Of a stretch of 64,000 nt of DNA, positions 25,439 through 34,883 are shown piece by piece. Every line of letters begins with the position of its first letter. Position 1 is the first letter of the stretch. Both the position numbers and the translations under genes were made by a program. A model generated the notes under the pieces. It was not told the DNA's origin and did no database searches. It saw nothing but the letters and a program-made list of their open reading frames with translations. Location of the stretch: positions 3,723,501 through 3,787,500 of the forward strand of contig NC_011898.1 in the NCBI RefSeq assembly GCF_000022065.1. Direction: 5' to 3'. The DNA is from Ruminiclostridium cellulolyticum H10 (GTDB lineage: Bacteria; Bacillota; Clostridia; Acetivibrionales; DSM-1351).

Positions 25439-25467
25439 TTGACAATTTGAATGTAAGGATGTAATCT
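25439..25467 (+). promoter_or_regulatory. trp operon promoter
   Basis: TTGACA (25439-25444), 17 bases, TAATCT (25462-25467), just before the T-box leader. The -35 is perfect and the -10 is weaker. Confidence 0.55.
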
Positions 25468-25482
25468 TATATTAAATTTAAT

Positions 25483-25786
25483 ATCTGCCCTTTAAACCGT
25501 TGATGTGGAGATAACGGTGATACGTGCACTTACAGAGAGCAAGGGAAGCTGAGAGCCTTGCGGAACGCAGTACATCAAATGGACCACTGAGGGCGTAGTC
25601 AAATGGGGGACTTTTCCTTCCAGAGTATTCTACGACGTAGCACATGCGTTATATGTGGGAAATATGTTTGTATTTCGTAAAGCGTGTAAGATTTATTTTA
25701 CTTACAAAACAAGGTGGCACCGCGGGTGAATTTTAGTACACTCGTCCTTGACTATTTCAGTCAAAGGGCGGGTGTTTTTATTTTCT
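25483..25786 (+). promoter_or_regulatory. Tryptophan T-box leader
   Basis: A tRNA-sensing leader ahead of trpE. Stem I closes through gccct/agggc and gtgg/ccac, placing the specifier codon TGG (Trp) at 25580-25582. The hallmark T-box AAGGTGGCACCGCGGGT is at 25711-25727. A terminator helix (about 25737-25780) with a TTTTTA run follows. Uncharged tRNA-Trp should stabilise the antiterminator and turn on the operon. Confidence 0.95.
25737..25781 (+). terminator. T-box attenuator terminator
   Basis: acactcgtccttgact pairs imperfectly with agtcaaagggcgggtgt, followed by ttttta. It competes with the T-box antiterminator just upstream. Confidence 0.85.
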
Positions 25787-25825
25787 CAGAGAAAATAAAT
25801 CTTGAACTAAAAAAGGAGTGATATT

Positions 25826-27292
25826 ATGTACAAACCAAGCTTGGAGGAAGCAAAACAACTGTCAGCAGGATATACCATTATCCCTGTTAGCTGCGAAATC
25901 TTCTCAGATATTAAAACGCCTATTGCCGTACTCCAAAGTCTCAGGGCTGTAAGCAGTCGTTATTATCTTCTGGAAAGCGTTGAAAACGGTGAAAAGTGGG
26001 GTCGGTACTCCTTTTTGGGCTTTGATCCTGTAATTGAGCTTTCCTGCAAGGACGGAAACCTTGAAATAAAGGGAGAATATTCCAAAAAGGTATTCACAAA
26101 TGATCCCAACAGCTACATCAGAGAAATTTTGAACGAATACAGGAGCCCAAAATTAAGTTTTCTACCCCCTTTTACAGGAGGCTTCGTAGGGTACTTCGCA
26201 TATGATTATATCAAGTATTCCGAAAGAACTCTCAAACTTGATGGAATTGACGATGCAAACTTTAACGACGTGGATTTAATGCTTTTTGACAAGGTAATAG
26301 CCTTTGACCATTTTAAGCAAAAAATTATTGTAATTGTAAATATAAAAACGGATAATCTTGAATCAAATTATGGAAAAGCAATAAAGGAAATAGAACGCAC
26401 AGTAAATCTGATAAAACAGGAAATCCCTGCTGAAAAGCCTGTTTCAAAGTTATTGTCGCCCTTTACCCCTAACTTCACCATGGAACAGTACGCTGAAATT
26501 GTGGAAAAGGTTAAACACTATATTTTTGAAGGTGATATATTTCAGGCTGTTCCATCAAACAGGCAGACGGCAGACTTTGAGGGAAGCCTTTTGGATGCCT
26601 ATAGGACTTTAAGAACCACCAATCCCTCTCCATATATGTTCTTTGTCAAGTATGATGACCTGGAGATAGCCGGGACCTCACCTGAAACACTTATAAAGCT
26701 GGAAAACGGTAATCTCTCCACCTTCCCTATTGCCGGAACAAGACCCCGAGGGGAAACCGAGGAAAAAGACAGGGAATTGATTGAAAACCTTTTAAGTGAT
26801 GAAAAAGAGCTTTCAGAACATAACATGCTTGTAGATCTTGGAAGGAACGATTTGGGAAGAATCAGCGAATTTGGAACAGTAGAGGTTAAGGATTACCTAA
26901 GTATAAAAAAGTTCTCCCACGTTATTCATATAGAGTCCAAAGTCACAGGAGAGCTGCGTAAGGATATGGATCAGCTGGATGCCATAACCGCTATCCTCCC
27001 TGCCGGAACGCTTTCAGGAGCACCAAAGATTCGTGCCTGTCAGATAATAAATGAAGTTGAGGGGCACAGACGCGGGATTTACGGCGGTACAATAGGGTAT
27101 ATTGATTTTACGGGAAATATGGACACCTGTATTGCAATAAGGACAGCCATTCTAAAAGATAAAAAAGTATATGTCCAATCCGGCGGAGGTATCGTTGCAG
27201 ACAGTGTTCCCGAAACAGAATATATGGAGACGGTAAACAAGGCAAGAGCTGTAATAAGTGCTTTGGAGATGTCTGAAAGGGGGATTGACTAA
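25826..27292 (+). CDS. trpE: Anthranilate synthase component I
   Basis: 488 residues. It converts chorismate to anthranilate with ammonia from TrpG. The N-terminal domain has the LLES motif (48-51), the tryptophan feedback-binding site. The C-terminal chorismate-binding domain shows AGTSPE, GTRPRGETEEKDRE, DLGRNDLG and SGAPKIRA. Length is typical. The ATG has AAGGAGTGAT upstream. First gene of the T-box-controlled trpEGDCFBA operon; its TAA overlaps the next ATG by one base. Confidence 0.97.
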   Translation: MYKPSLEEAKQLSAGYTIIPVSCEIFSDIKTPIAVLQSLRAVSSRYYLLESVENGEKWGRYSFLGFDPVIELSCKDGNLEIKGEYSKKVFTNDPNSYIREILNEYRSPKLSFLPPFTGGFVGYFAYDYIKYSERTLKLDGIDDANFNDVDLMLFDKVIAFDHFKQKIIVIVNIKTDNLESNYGKAIKEIERTVNLIKQEIPAEKPVSKLLSPFTPNFTMEQYAEIVEKVKHYIFEGDIFQAVPSNRQTADFEGSLLDAYRTLRTTNPSPYMFFVKYDDLEIAGTSPETLIKLENGNLSTFPIAGTRPRGETEEKDRELIENLLSDEKELSEHNMLVDLGRNDLGRISEFGTVEVKDYLSIKKFSHVIHIESKVTGELRKDMDQLDAITAILPAGTLSGAPKIRACQIINEVEGHRRGIYGGTIGYIDFTGNMDTCIAIRTAILKDKKVYVQSGGGIVADSVPETEYMETVNKARAVISALEMSERGID

Positions 27293-27873
27293 TGATTTTA
27301 TTAATTGATAATTATGACAGCTTTTCCTATAACCTTTATCAGCTTATAGGCACTATAAACAGGGATATAAGGGTTATTAGAAATGATGAAATTACTATTG
27401 AGGAAATAGAAACTTTAAATCCTTCCCATATTATCCTTTCACCCGGACCCGGACGCCCCTCAGATGCAGGTATATGTGAAGCAGTAATAAAGCACTTCCA
27501 TAAAGCAAAGCCCATTTTAGGAGTATGCCTTGGGCATCAGGCAATATGTGAGGCTTTCGGAGCCACTGTTACGTATGCAAAAGTACTGATGCACGGCAAA
27601 AAAAGCCTAATACACATTGCAAACGGCAGTGCTGTTTTCAGAGGTCTGCCGCCCATTATTGAAGGTGCAAGATACCATTCTCTATCAGCAGTACGCAGTA
27701 CTCTTCCCGATGAACTATTGGTTATAGGGGAGGATGACAGCGGTGAGGTTATGGGCATCAAGCACAGAGATTATGACGTTTATGGACTTCAATTTCATCC
27801 GGAGTCGGTTTTAACGCCCAATGGTATAAAGATATTGGATAATTTCCTAAGAATAGGTGGTGAAGCAAATTGA
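27292..27873 (+). CDS. trpG: Anthranilate synthase component II (glutamine amidotransferase)
   Basis: 193 residues, class I glutamine amidotransferase. The nucleophile is Cys79 in GVCLGHQAI; the His-Glu pair is in FHPESVL near residue 170; the oxyanion region is LSPGPGRPSDAG. It supplies ammonia to TrpE and, as in many Firmicutes, might also serve folate synthesis; this is not visible here. The stop overlaps the TTG start of trpD. Confidence 0.96.
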   Translation: MILLIDNYDSFSYNLYQLIGTINRDIRVIRNDEITIEEIETLNPSHIILSPGPGRPSDAGICEAVIKHFHKAKPILGVCLGHQAICEAFGATVTYAKVLMHGKKSLIHIANGSAVFRGLPPIIEGARYHSLSAVRSTLPDELLVIGEDDSGEVMGIKHRDYDVYGLQFHPESVLTPNGIKILDNFLRIGGEAN

Positions 27874-28895
27874 TTCAGGAAGCTATTTATCAGGTAATCA
27901 ACAAGCAGGATTTAGATCTTGATAAAACAATACAGGTTATGGAGGAAATCATGGAGGGCCGTGCTACAAATGCACAAATAGGCTCATTTCTCACAGCAAT
28001 GAGAATGAAGGGCGAGACTATAGACGAAATAACAGCATGTGCAACTGTTATGAGGCAAAAGTGCAAACGAATCCACCCTGAAAAGGATGTTCTGGACATC
28101 GTTGGTACGGGCGGCGATGAGGCCAATACCTTCAATATCTCAACAGTGTCCTCTTTTGTAGTCTCCGCAGGCGGTGTTCCCGTTGCAAAGCACGGAGGAC
28201 GTTCTGTTTCCAGCAAGTGCGGCAGTGCCGACCTTCTGGAAGCACTGGGTATTAATATTGCACTGTCCGCAGAGCAAAGTGCAGAGATACTGCAAAAAAT
28301 AGGAATGTGTTTTATGTTCGCTCCAACCTATCATGCTTCAATGAAGTACGCCGCTCCCGTCCGTAAGGAACTTTCAGTGAGGACTATTTTTAATATACTG
28401 GGGCCTCTGGCAAACCCGGCAGGAGCAAATATGCAGCTTTTGGGAGTGTATGATGAAAATCTTGTAGAGCCTCTTGCAAGAGTTCTGCTAAATCTGGGAG
28501 TTAAGCGTGCGATGGTTGTTCACGGACATGACGGTCTGGATGAAGTAACACTTTGCAACACCACTACAATCTGTGAGGTCAGTAATGGAAATATCAACAG
28601 CTTTTTCCTATCCCCTGAACAATTAGGCTTTTCAAGGTGTCTGTTAAAGGAATTGGTTGGTGGTGACCCAAAGAAAAATGCCTCGATAGCTCTGGATATT
28701 CTTAATGGCAGTAAGGGGCCCAAAAGGGATATTGTGGTACTCAATTCCGCACTATGCCTCTATATGTCTTACAACCAGATTACATTAAGGGATTGCGTAA
28801 AAATGGCTGAACAGCTTATTGACAGCGGTGCTGCAAAGGCCCAGCTGAACAAATTTATAGAGCTGTCAAACAGCTTTAATCAAGAGGTGAAATGA
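27870..28895 (+). CDS. trpD: Anthranilate phosphoribosyltransferase
   Basis: 341 residues. It transfers phosphoribose from PRPP to anthranilate. The family motifs DIVGTGGDEANTFNIST, KHGGRSVSSKCGSAD and VRKELSVRTIFNILGPLANP are intact. The start is TTG at 27870 inside the last codons of trpG, with GGTGG upstream; no other start fits. It ends in a 4-base ATGA overlap with trpC, so translation is coupled. Confidence 0.96.
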   Translation: MIQEAIYQVINKQDLDLDKTIQVMEEIMEGRATNAQIGSFLTAMRMKGETIDEITACATVMRQKCKRIHPEKDVLDIVGTGGDEANTFNISTVSSFVVSAGGVPVAKHGGRSVSSKCGSADLLEALGINIALSAEQSAEILQKIGMCFMFAPTYHASMKYAAPVRKELSVRTIFNILGPLANPAGANMQLLGVYDENLVEPLARVLLNLGVKRAMVVHGHDGLDEVTLCNTTTICEVSNGNINSFFLSPEQLGFSRCLLKELVGGDPKKNASIALDILNGSKGPKRDIVVLNSALCLYMSYNQITLRDCVKMAEQLIDSGAAKAQLNKFIELSNSFNQEVK

Positions 28896-29677
28896 TGATT
28901 CTGGATAAAATAGCCGCTAGTACAAAAATACGTGTTGAGAATCTAAAAAAGGAAGTGTCTTTTAGTTTTGTAAAATCTGAGGCATCAAAATTGGTAAACA
29001 AGAGTCCTTTTGCTTTTGAAAAAGCAGTAAAGGATGGTGAGCTTACTTTTATATGCGAGATAAAAAAAGCATCCCCTTCAAAAGGGCTTATTTCTGAAAA
29101 TTTTCCTTATATTGATATAGCCAAAGATTATGAAGCTGCCGGAGCCGGAGCAATCTCTGTTTTGACAGAACCTGAATTTTTTCTTGGCAGTGACCAATAT
29201 TTGAAAGACGTTAAAAAAACAGTTAGTATTCCTGTTCTTAGAAAAGATTTTACTATTGACCCGTATCAGATTTATGAAGCCGCCTTAATAGGTGCGGACT
29301 GTGTACTGCTTATATGTGCCTTGCTGGACACTGATACCTTGAAAGAGTATATAAAGATTGCAGATGGCCTTGGACTGTCCTGTCTTGTAGAGGCCCATGA
29401 TGAAAATGAAGTAAAAAGTGCAATTGAAGCGGGCAGCAGGATTGTTGGCGTTAACAACAGGAATCTGAAAACCTTTGAGGTTGATATAACCAACAGTATT
29501 CGACTTAGAGAACTTGTACCCTCTGATATAAGCTTTGTATCGGAAAGCGGTATTCGTACTGCCCAAGATATTTCAGCACTTCGCAGAATTGGTGCAAGTG
29601 CCGTTCTCATTGGAGAAACCCTTATGAGAAGTGGTGATACGGGTGCAGAACTGGCAAAGCTCCGGGGGTCTGCATAA
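28892..29677 (+). CDS. trpC: Indole-3-glycerol phosphate synthase
   Basis: 261 residues, a (beta/alpha)8 barrel that closes the indole ring. Visible active-site segments are EIKKASPSKG, RKDFTIDPYQIYEA, EAHDENE, GVNNRNLKTFEVD, ESGIRTAQD and LIGETLMRSGD. Length is normal for a single-function TrpC. Two ATGs occur in a row (28892 and 28895), both behind GAGGTGA; either could be used. Fourth gene of the operon. Confidence 0.96.
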   Translation: MMILDKIAASTKIRVENLKKEVSFSFVKSEASKLVNKSPFAFEKAVKDGELTFICEIKKASPSKGLISENFPYIDIAKDYEAAGAGAISVLTEPEFFLGSDQYLKDVKKTVSIPVLRKDFTIDPYQIYEAALIGADCVLLICALLDTDTLKEYIKIADGLGLSCLVEAHDENEVKSAIEAGSRIVGVNNRNLKTFEVDITNSIRLRELVPSDISFVSESGIRTAQDISALRRIGASAVLIGETLMRSGDTGAELAKLRGSA

Positions 29678-29706
29678 AATTTAGGTTATTTCTTTAGGAG
29701 GTTATT

Positions 29707-30324
29707 ATGTCTGTAAAAATAAAAATCTGCGGTTTAACAAGGACCCAGGATATTGAATATGTAAACGAAGCATTGCCCGACTATGTAGGTTTTGTTTTTG
29801 CAAAAAGCAAAAGACAGGTAACTCCTGAAACTGCCGAACAACTTAGAAAGCTTCTGGATTCAAGGATTGCTGTTGTAGGCGTTTTCGTAAATGAGGATAT
29901 AGATAGAATAACCTCACTATGCAAAAACGGAATCATTGATATTATTCAGCTCCACGGAGATGAAAGCGATGAGTATATTGAGTCACTGCGTCAGAATATT
30001 GATAACCTCATTATAAAGGCTATCAGAGTCAAAGACAGTGAATCGGTAAAGGCTTCCTGTTCCCTACCCTGTGACTATTTGCTTTTTGATACCTTCTCAG
30101 GCAATGATTACGGAGGAACAGGCAAAGCATTTGACTGGAAGCTGATTTCTGATATAGATAAACCCTTCTTTCTGGCTGGGGGAATATCTATTGACAATGC
30201 AGTGACTGCAATTAAAAACATGAGCCCCTACTGTCTCGATATCAGCAGTGGCGTGGAAACAGATTCTGTAAAGGATAGAAATAAAATTTTAAATATTGTA
30301 AATTTGGCAAGGAGTGTGAAGTAA
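29707..30324 (+). CDS. trpF: Phosphoribosylanthranilate isomerase
   Basis: 205 residues, a small (beta/alpha)8 barrel. The catalytic Cys is in KICGLT at the N-terminus and the Asp in LLFDTFSGNDYGGTGKAFDW; the product-binding end is FLAGGI and DISSGVE. The only gap in the operon over a few bases precedes this gene (29 bases), and it carries its own TTAGGAGG site. It abuts trpB with no gap. Confidence 0.96.
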   Translation: MSVKIKICGLTRTQDIEYVNEALPDYVGFVFAKSKRQVTPETAEQLRKLLDSRIAVVGVFVNEDIDRITSLCKNGIIDIIQLHGDESDEYIESLRQNIDNLIIKAIRVKDSESVKASCSLPCDYLLFDTFSGNDYGGTGKAFDWKLISDIDKPFFLAGGISIDNAVTAIKNMSPYCLDISSGVETDSVKDRNKILNIVNLARSVK

Positions 30325-31509
30325 ATGATAAAAGGCAGATATGGAAAGCATGGGGGGCAATATATCCCTGAAATATTAATGAACACCATAAATGAACTTG
30401 AAGAGAGTTATAACTATTATAGAAATGATTTTGACTTCAACAGGGAGCTTAATACCTTATTGAAGGAATACGCAGGAAGGCCCTCCCTGTTATATTTCGC
30501 AAAAAAAATGACAGAGGATTTGGGTGGTGCAAAAATATATCTAAAGCGTGAAGACCTGAATCACACAGGTTCCCACAAGATAAACAATGTTCTGGGACAG
30601 GTGCTTCTGGCAAAGAAAATGGGCAAAAAGCGTGTCATAGCCGAGACAGGTGCTGGACAGCACGGTGTGGCTACTGCAACCGCTGCGGCACTTATGGGTC
30701 TTGATTGCGAAATTTTTATGGGTCTGGAGGATACTAAGCGTCAGGCGTTAAATGTTTTCAGAATGGAGCTGCTGGGTGCAAAAGTCCACCCGGTTACAAG
30801 CGGAACACAAACCTTGAAGGACGCAGTTAATGAGACTTTCCGTGAGTGGGCTTCAAGAATGGATGACACCGCCTATGTACTGGGTTCTGTTATGGGGCCT
30901 CATCCATTTCCTACGATTGTAAGAGATTTCCAGAGTGTTATTGGTAAGGAAGTCAGGGAACAGATGTTGGAGAAAGAAGGCAGGCTCCCGGATGTTGCCA
31001 TGGCTTGCGTTGGCGGCGGCAGTAATGCTATGGGACTTTTTTATGACTTTATAGGCGACAAATCCGTTGAGCTGATAGGATGTGAAGCCGCCGGAAAAGG
31101 TGTAGATACTGAATTGCATGCAGCTACTATAGCAAAAGGACAGCTTGGAATATTCCACGGTATGAAATCGTATTTTTGTCAGGACGAATACGGACAAATT
31201 GCTCCCGTTTACTCTATTTCGGCAGGCTTGGATTACCCCGGAATAGGTCCCGAACATGCAAACCTCCATGACACGAGCCGTGCTAAATATGTCCCCATAA
31301 CTGATGCAGAGGCGGTTACAGCCTTTGAATATCTTTCACGTACCGAAGGTATCATTCCGGCAATTGAAAGCTCCCATGCAGTTGCACATGCCATGAAAAT
31401 TGCACCTAAAATGGAAAATGACAAAATAATAGTTATTTGCCTTTCAGGAAGAGGAGATAAGGATGTTGCTGCTATTGCAAAATATATGGGGGTGAATATT
31501 GATGAGTAA
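30325..31509 (+). CDS. trpB: Tryptophan synthase beta chain
   Basis: 394 residues, the PLP enzyme that joins indole and serine. The PLP lysine is Lys85 in HTGSHKINN; the phosphate-binding loop is [10 protein letters not shown]; the segment [11 protein letters not shown] is the substrate site. It is a standard TrpB1 length, paired with TrpA. It starts directly after the trpF stop, with an AGGAGTG site inside trpF. Its end overlaps trpA by 8 bases. Confidence 0.97.
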   Translation: MIKGRYGKHGGQYIPEILMNTINELEESYNYYRNDFDFNRELNTLLKEYAGRPSLLYFAKKMTEDLGGAKIYLKREDLNHTGSHKINNVLGQVLLAKKMGKKRVIAETGAGQHGVATATAAALMGLDCEIFMGLEDTKRQALNVFRMELLGAKVHPVTSGTQTLKDAVNETFREWASRMDDTAYVLGSVMGPHPFPTIVRDFQSVIGKEVREQMLEKEGRLPDVAMACVGGGSNAMGLFYDFIGDKSVELIGCEAAGKGVDTELHAATIAKGQLGIFHGMKSYFCQDEYGQIAPVYSISAGLDYPGIGPEHANLHDTSRAKYVPITDAEAVTAFEYLSRTEGIIPAIESSHAVAHAMKIAPKMENDKIIVICLSGRGDKDVAAIAKYMGVNIDE

Positions 31510-32272
31510 AATCAGTAATGCATTTAAAAACGGTAAGGCATTTATAGCCTTTCTTACAGCAGGTGACCCTTCCTTAGAAAAGACCGAGGAATTTGTTCTG
31601 GAAATGGTTAAAGCAGGTGCTGACCTTATTGAAATAGGTATTCCATTTTCAGACCCTATCGCAGAGGGCGAGGTCATTCAAAGGGCAAACCTACGAGCAT
31701 TATCAACAGGAACAACTATGGATAAAGTTTTTGATACAGTTAAAAGAATCAGACAAAAGACCCAAGTTCCACTTGTTTTCCTAACCTATCTTAACCCTGT
31801 ATTTACCTACGGTTATGACCACTTTTTCAGAGAATGCAGCGAACATGGTGTTGACGGCGTTATAATTCCTGATATCCCATTTGAGGAAAAAGGTGAGCTG
31901 ATGCCATTTAGTGATAAATATAATGTTGATATTATTTCTTTAATTGCACCTACTTCTGAGGAACGTATCAGTAAAATAGCATCCGCCTCAAAAGGTTTTG
32001 TCTACTGTGTATCCTCAAAGGGAGTCACAGGTGTACGCAATGAAATTAAAACAGACCTGCAGTCAATTGTATCCTCTGTCAGGTCTGCAACAAAAGTCCC
32101 TGTGGCTGTAGGCTTTGGTATATCCACCCCTCAGCAGGCATCAGAGATTGTTAAATATGCCGATGGTATTATTGTGGGAAGTGCTATTGTAAAAATTATC
32201 GAACAAAACGGTAATAATGCCGCGGCACCTTTATACGATTATGTCTTGAATATGAAAAAGTATATAATATAA
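31502..32272 (+). CDS. trpA: Tryptophan synthase alpha chain
   Basis: 256 residues, a (beta/alpha)8 barrel that releases indole for TrpB. The catalytic Glu lies in [15 protein letters not shown] and the Asp in [10 protein letters not shown]; the phosphate-binding end is [10 protein letters not shown] and IVGSAIV. The ATG at 31502 is preferred over the TTG one codon earlier, since GGGGGTG lies 8 bases upstream of the ATG. Last gene of the operon. Confidence 0.96.
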   Translation: MSKISNAFKNGKAFIAFLTAGDPSLEKTEEFVLEMVKAGADLIEIGIPFSDPIAEGEVIQRANLRALSTGTTMDKVFDTVKRIRQKTQVPLVFLTYLNPVFTYGYDHFFRECSEHGVDGVIIPDIPFEEKGELMPFSDKYNVDIISLIAPTSEERISKIASASKGFVYCVSSKGVTGVRNEIKTDLQSIVSSVRSATKVPVAVGFGISTPQQASEIVKYADGIIVGSAIVKIIEQNGNNAAAPLYDYVLNMKKYII

Positions 32273-32295
32273 AGAATTTTTCCTTATTATACAAA

Positions 32296-32335
32296 TCAGG
32301 TGATAAAGAAAGTTTTATCACCTGATACTTTATTT
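32296..32335 (+). terminator. trp operon terminator
   Basis: A perfect 12-bp stem, tcaggtgataaa / tttatcacctga (32296-32325), is followed by a T-rich tract ending in tttttt. Confidence 0.8.
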
Positions 32336-32350
32336 TTTACAGATTTTATC

Positions 32351-32387
32351 AAAAGTAGCTGTTGCCAGTAAAACAACAGCTACTTTT
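32351..32387. terminator. Second hairpin, likely terminator of the aldo/keto reductase gene
   Basis: A perfect 14-bp stem, aaaagtagctgttg / caacagctactttt, 18 bases after the stop of the convergent minus-strand gene. T-rich on both flanks, so it may work both ways. Confidence 0.65.
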
Positions 32388-32405
32388 ATACATTTTTATT
32401 ATATT

Positions 32406-33323
32406 TTAAGGAAGCTTATTCCCTGCTGCAAGATATATTTCATACCATTCCTGTCTCGTAAGCTCGATTGTGGATGCTTTACAAATATCCTTCAGTCGTT
32501 TAGCATTTGTTGTACCCACAATTGGCTGCATTTTGGCAGGATGTCTTAAGAGCCACGCAATAGCTATAGCTGTATTTGCAACACCTTTTTCTTCGGCCAG
32601 CTCATCAATTTTTTTATTGAGTTCAGGGAATTTGTCATTATTGAGAAACACTCCCTCGAAAAAGCCGAATTGGAAAGGTGACCATGGCTGGATTGTAATA
32701 TCATTTAGCCTGCAATAGTCCAATATGCTTCCGTCTCTGTCAACGGAACCTTCTACTTTCATATTTACATTAATTCCTGCATCAATCATTCCTGTGTTTG
32801 TAATGCTCAACTGTAATTGGTTAACAATTATTTTCTGATTAAGATATTTTTTCAGCAGCTCAATCTGCATTGGGTTCTGATTGCTTACTCCAAAATTTCT
32901 TACCTTTCCGTTACTTTGAAGAATTGAAAAGGCCTCAGCAACTTCTTCCGGTTCAACAAGTGCATCCGGACGGTGCAGTAGCAGGACATCTATATAATCG
33001 GTCTGCAAACGTTTAAGGCTTCCATCAACAGCTTCTAAAATATGCTCTTTGGAAAAATCAAAATACCCTTGCCTTATGCCGCATTTAGTCTGAATTACAA
33101 ACTTTTCCCTTATGCTTGATCGCATATCAACTGCCTGTGCAAATACTTCTTCTGATTTTCCACCGCCGTAGATATCAGCATGGTCAAAAAAATCTATTCC
33201 CTCTTCCAAAGCAGTATTAATAAGGTTGGCCGCATCATTTTTAGTCATTTCGCTTATCCTCATACAGCCTAAAGAAATTTCAGAAGCAGTAAGTGCTCCG
33301 TTTCCAATGCTAATTCTTCTCAT
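32406..33323 (-). CDS. Aldo/keto reductase
   Basis: 305 residues, an NADPH-type (beta/alpha)8 barrel. The catalytic tetrad is visible: Asp and Tyr in FFDHADIYGGG, Lys in IQTKCGIR, His in LLHRPD. The C-terminal cofactor-binding segment PIVGTTNAKRL is present. It resembles the YdhF-like group; the substrate is unknown. The ATG has an AGGAGGATGA site. Monocistronic, with a terminator on its 3' side. Confidence 0.93.
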   Translation of the reverse strand: MRRISIGNGALTASEISLGCMRISEMTKNDAANLINTALEEGIDFFDHADIYGGGKSEEVFAQAVDMRSSIREKFVIQTKCGIRQGYFDFSKEHILEAVDGSLKRLQTDYIDVLLLHRPDALVEPEEVAEAFSILQSNGKVRNFGVSNQNPMQIELLKKYLNQKIIVNQLQLSITNTGMIDAGINVNMKVEGSVDRDGSILDYCRLNDITIQPWSPFQFGFFEGVFLNNDKFPELNKKIDELAEEKGVANTAIAIAWLLRHPAKMQPIVGTTNAKRLKDICKASTIELTRQEWYEIYLAAGNKLP

Positions 33324-33427
33324 AAAATCATCCTCCTGATGTATTAAAACACTAACTGAATTCTACACCTTAAAGTAAACTTTAAGTCAATACTACTATT
33401 TTGTTAAACTTAAAATATCCATATAAA

Positions 33428-33472
33428 AAAGAGTTGCTGCAAAACCTTTTTTCTTTTGGCTTTGAAGCAACT
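33428..33472 (-). terminator. Terminator of the hexokinase gene
   Basis: On the minus strand agttgcttcaaagcc pairs imperfectly with ggttttgcagcaact, followed by cttttttat. It lies 28 bases after the stop. Confidence 0.75.
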
Positions 33473-33499
33473 ACTTTAAAATTTTCACATCTATATAAA

Positions 33500-34795
33500 C
33501 TATTGTGTTACTGCAAACGCAGCAGCTATTGCAGCACCAAGGCCTGAACCATCCTTTACAAGTCTTATTTCAATATTGGATGCGTCATCTCCAAGTGCCT
33601 CCCTGAATGCCTCCTTCATAAGCTGGGGAGCATTGGGCATTTTTTCATATATTGTTCCGTCTATTGCAATTACATGCTCATTATTGACAGAAGTACCGCT
33701 GTTTTCCTGGTGAAAAAGTATTCCCATGTGTGATACCGCTACCAGTCTCACTGTTCTTTTCAATATGGCTTCGGATACCCTCTTTACTATCTCCGCATCT
33801 TCAATGGAACATTTATATTGCTCTTTTGTATTGGAAGGATACAAAATGAAATTCTCTACCATCAATGCGTTGAAGTTCTGATTGAAAAACGCATCTATAT
33901 CAACATCCTCATTTGTAAACAATGCATTATTTTTGTAGAGATCCTTACAAACCTCTTTCAGAAGGCTCCCCATGTAGTAACCGGAAACCATTTTTTCAAG
34001 GAGCTGTGCTCCCGGTATTTGACTGTTTTTATCTATTATCTCATCGTACTTGGTTACGGGAAGTCCCACATTATAGTTGCCCGATTCTATGTTTACAATC
34101 ATCTTTTGACCATTAAGAGGATGATTGTTCTCCAGATAACATGTGTTATGCCCTGTACCCATTATAGATCCTATATCCGCCGTCTGATAACTGTACATTG
34201 CTACCAGTAAAGTACCTACGGTATCATTCAGTATGGCGACGGGCTTAACATTTATATTTTTCTCCTTTAATGACTGTTCAAGAAGCTTATTAATATTCTG
34301 GCCTACAACGCCTGAAGTTGTTATTTCCTTGGTCCACTGAATAAGATAAGCATCATTGATTCCTTCCTGTCTGCATGGGAATGAAAACGTGTTTCCAAGA
34401 TATAAAGATTCTTCCGGCTCTAGCAACTCTCCTATGCATTCAGCCATAAATCCAAACAGCTGCTTTTCATCTGAATCTGACTTTGTAAGGTCATAATTCT
34501 TTTCCTTATTAATTAGCTTCTGTTTTATTTCACCAACTTTCTCAAAGTTGCCATTGTTAATTTTATACTTTGTGCATCTGAAATTAGTGCCACCCATGTC
34601 GATGGTCATAAAAGTACCCTGTTCTTTTCCCGTAGGCTTTCCAATATATGATGGAAGCATTTTAAGGCAGGTTTTTTCGCCATTCAGACTTTTTTCCATA
34701 GTTTCCTTAAACAGCATTGCAGTACGCAGCATACTTTCTTTATTAACCTCAAAAGCATTAATAACATCCTGTACTATTTCTAATTTGGACCCCAT
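33500..34795 (-). CDS. Eukaryote-type hexokinase
   Basis: 431 residues. It phosphorylates glucose or another hexose with ATP. It belongs to the hexokinase_1/hexokinase_2 family rather than the ROK or Glk families usual in bacteria: phosphate 1 loop FMTIDMGGTNFR, sugar-binding NTFSFPCRQ and IQWTKEI, catalytic Asp in ILNDTVGTLL, and IMGTGHNTCY, with LLEKMVSGYYMG further on. A C-terminal ASKHA loop, DGSGLGAAIAAAF, is intact. Start at 34795, after GAGAGGTG; a GTG 15 bases earlier overlaps that site. It stands alone with its own terminator. Confidence 0.93.
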   Translation of the reverse strand: MGSKLEIVQDVINAFEVNKESMLRTAMLFKETMEKSLNGEKTCLKMLPSYIGKPTGKEQGTFMTIDMGGTNFRCTKYKINNGNFEKVGEIKQKLINKEKNYDLTKSDSDEKQLFGFMAECIGELLEPEESLYLGNTFSFPCRQEGINDAYLIQWTKEITTSGVVGQNINKLLEQSLKEKNINVKPVAILNDTVGTLLVAMYSYQTADIGSIMGTGHNTCYLENNHPLNGQKMIVNIESGNYNVGLPVTKYDEIIDKNSQIPGAQLLEKMVSGYYMGSLLKEVCKDLYKNNALFTNEDVDIDAFFNQNFNALMVENFILYPSNTKEQYKCSIEDAEIVKRVSEAILKRTVRLVAVSHMGILFHQENSGTSVNNEHVIAIDGTIYEKMPNAPQLMKEAFREALGDDASNIEIRLVKDGSGLGAAIAAAFAVTQ

Positions 34796-34883
34796 TACAC
34801 ACCTCTCCACAGTATAATTAAATAAATTTGGTGTTTTTATACAATAATCTTAAACTGATTGTATATTGTTATTTCAAAACAGG

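Noticed and set aside
25604-25606. A second TGG as the T-box specifier
   Set aside because: The TGG at 25580 sits next to the closing CCAC strand of stem I; the later one lies outside that stem.
33428-33472. A third copy of the palindromic repeat, from its gttgctgcaaaac start
   Set aside because: Only about 12 bases resemble the repeat end; the rest is an ordinary terminator.
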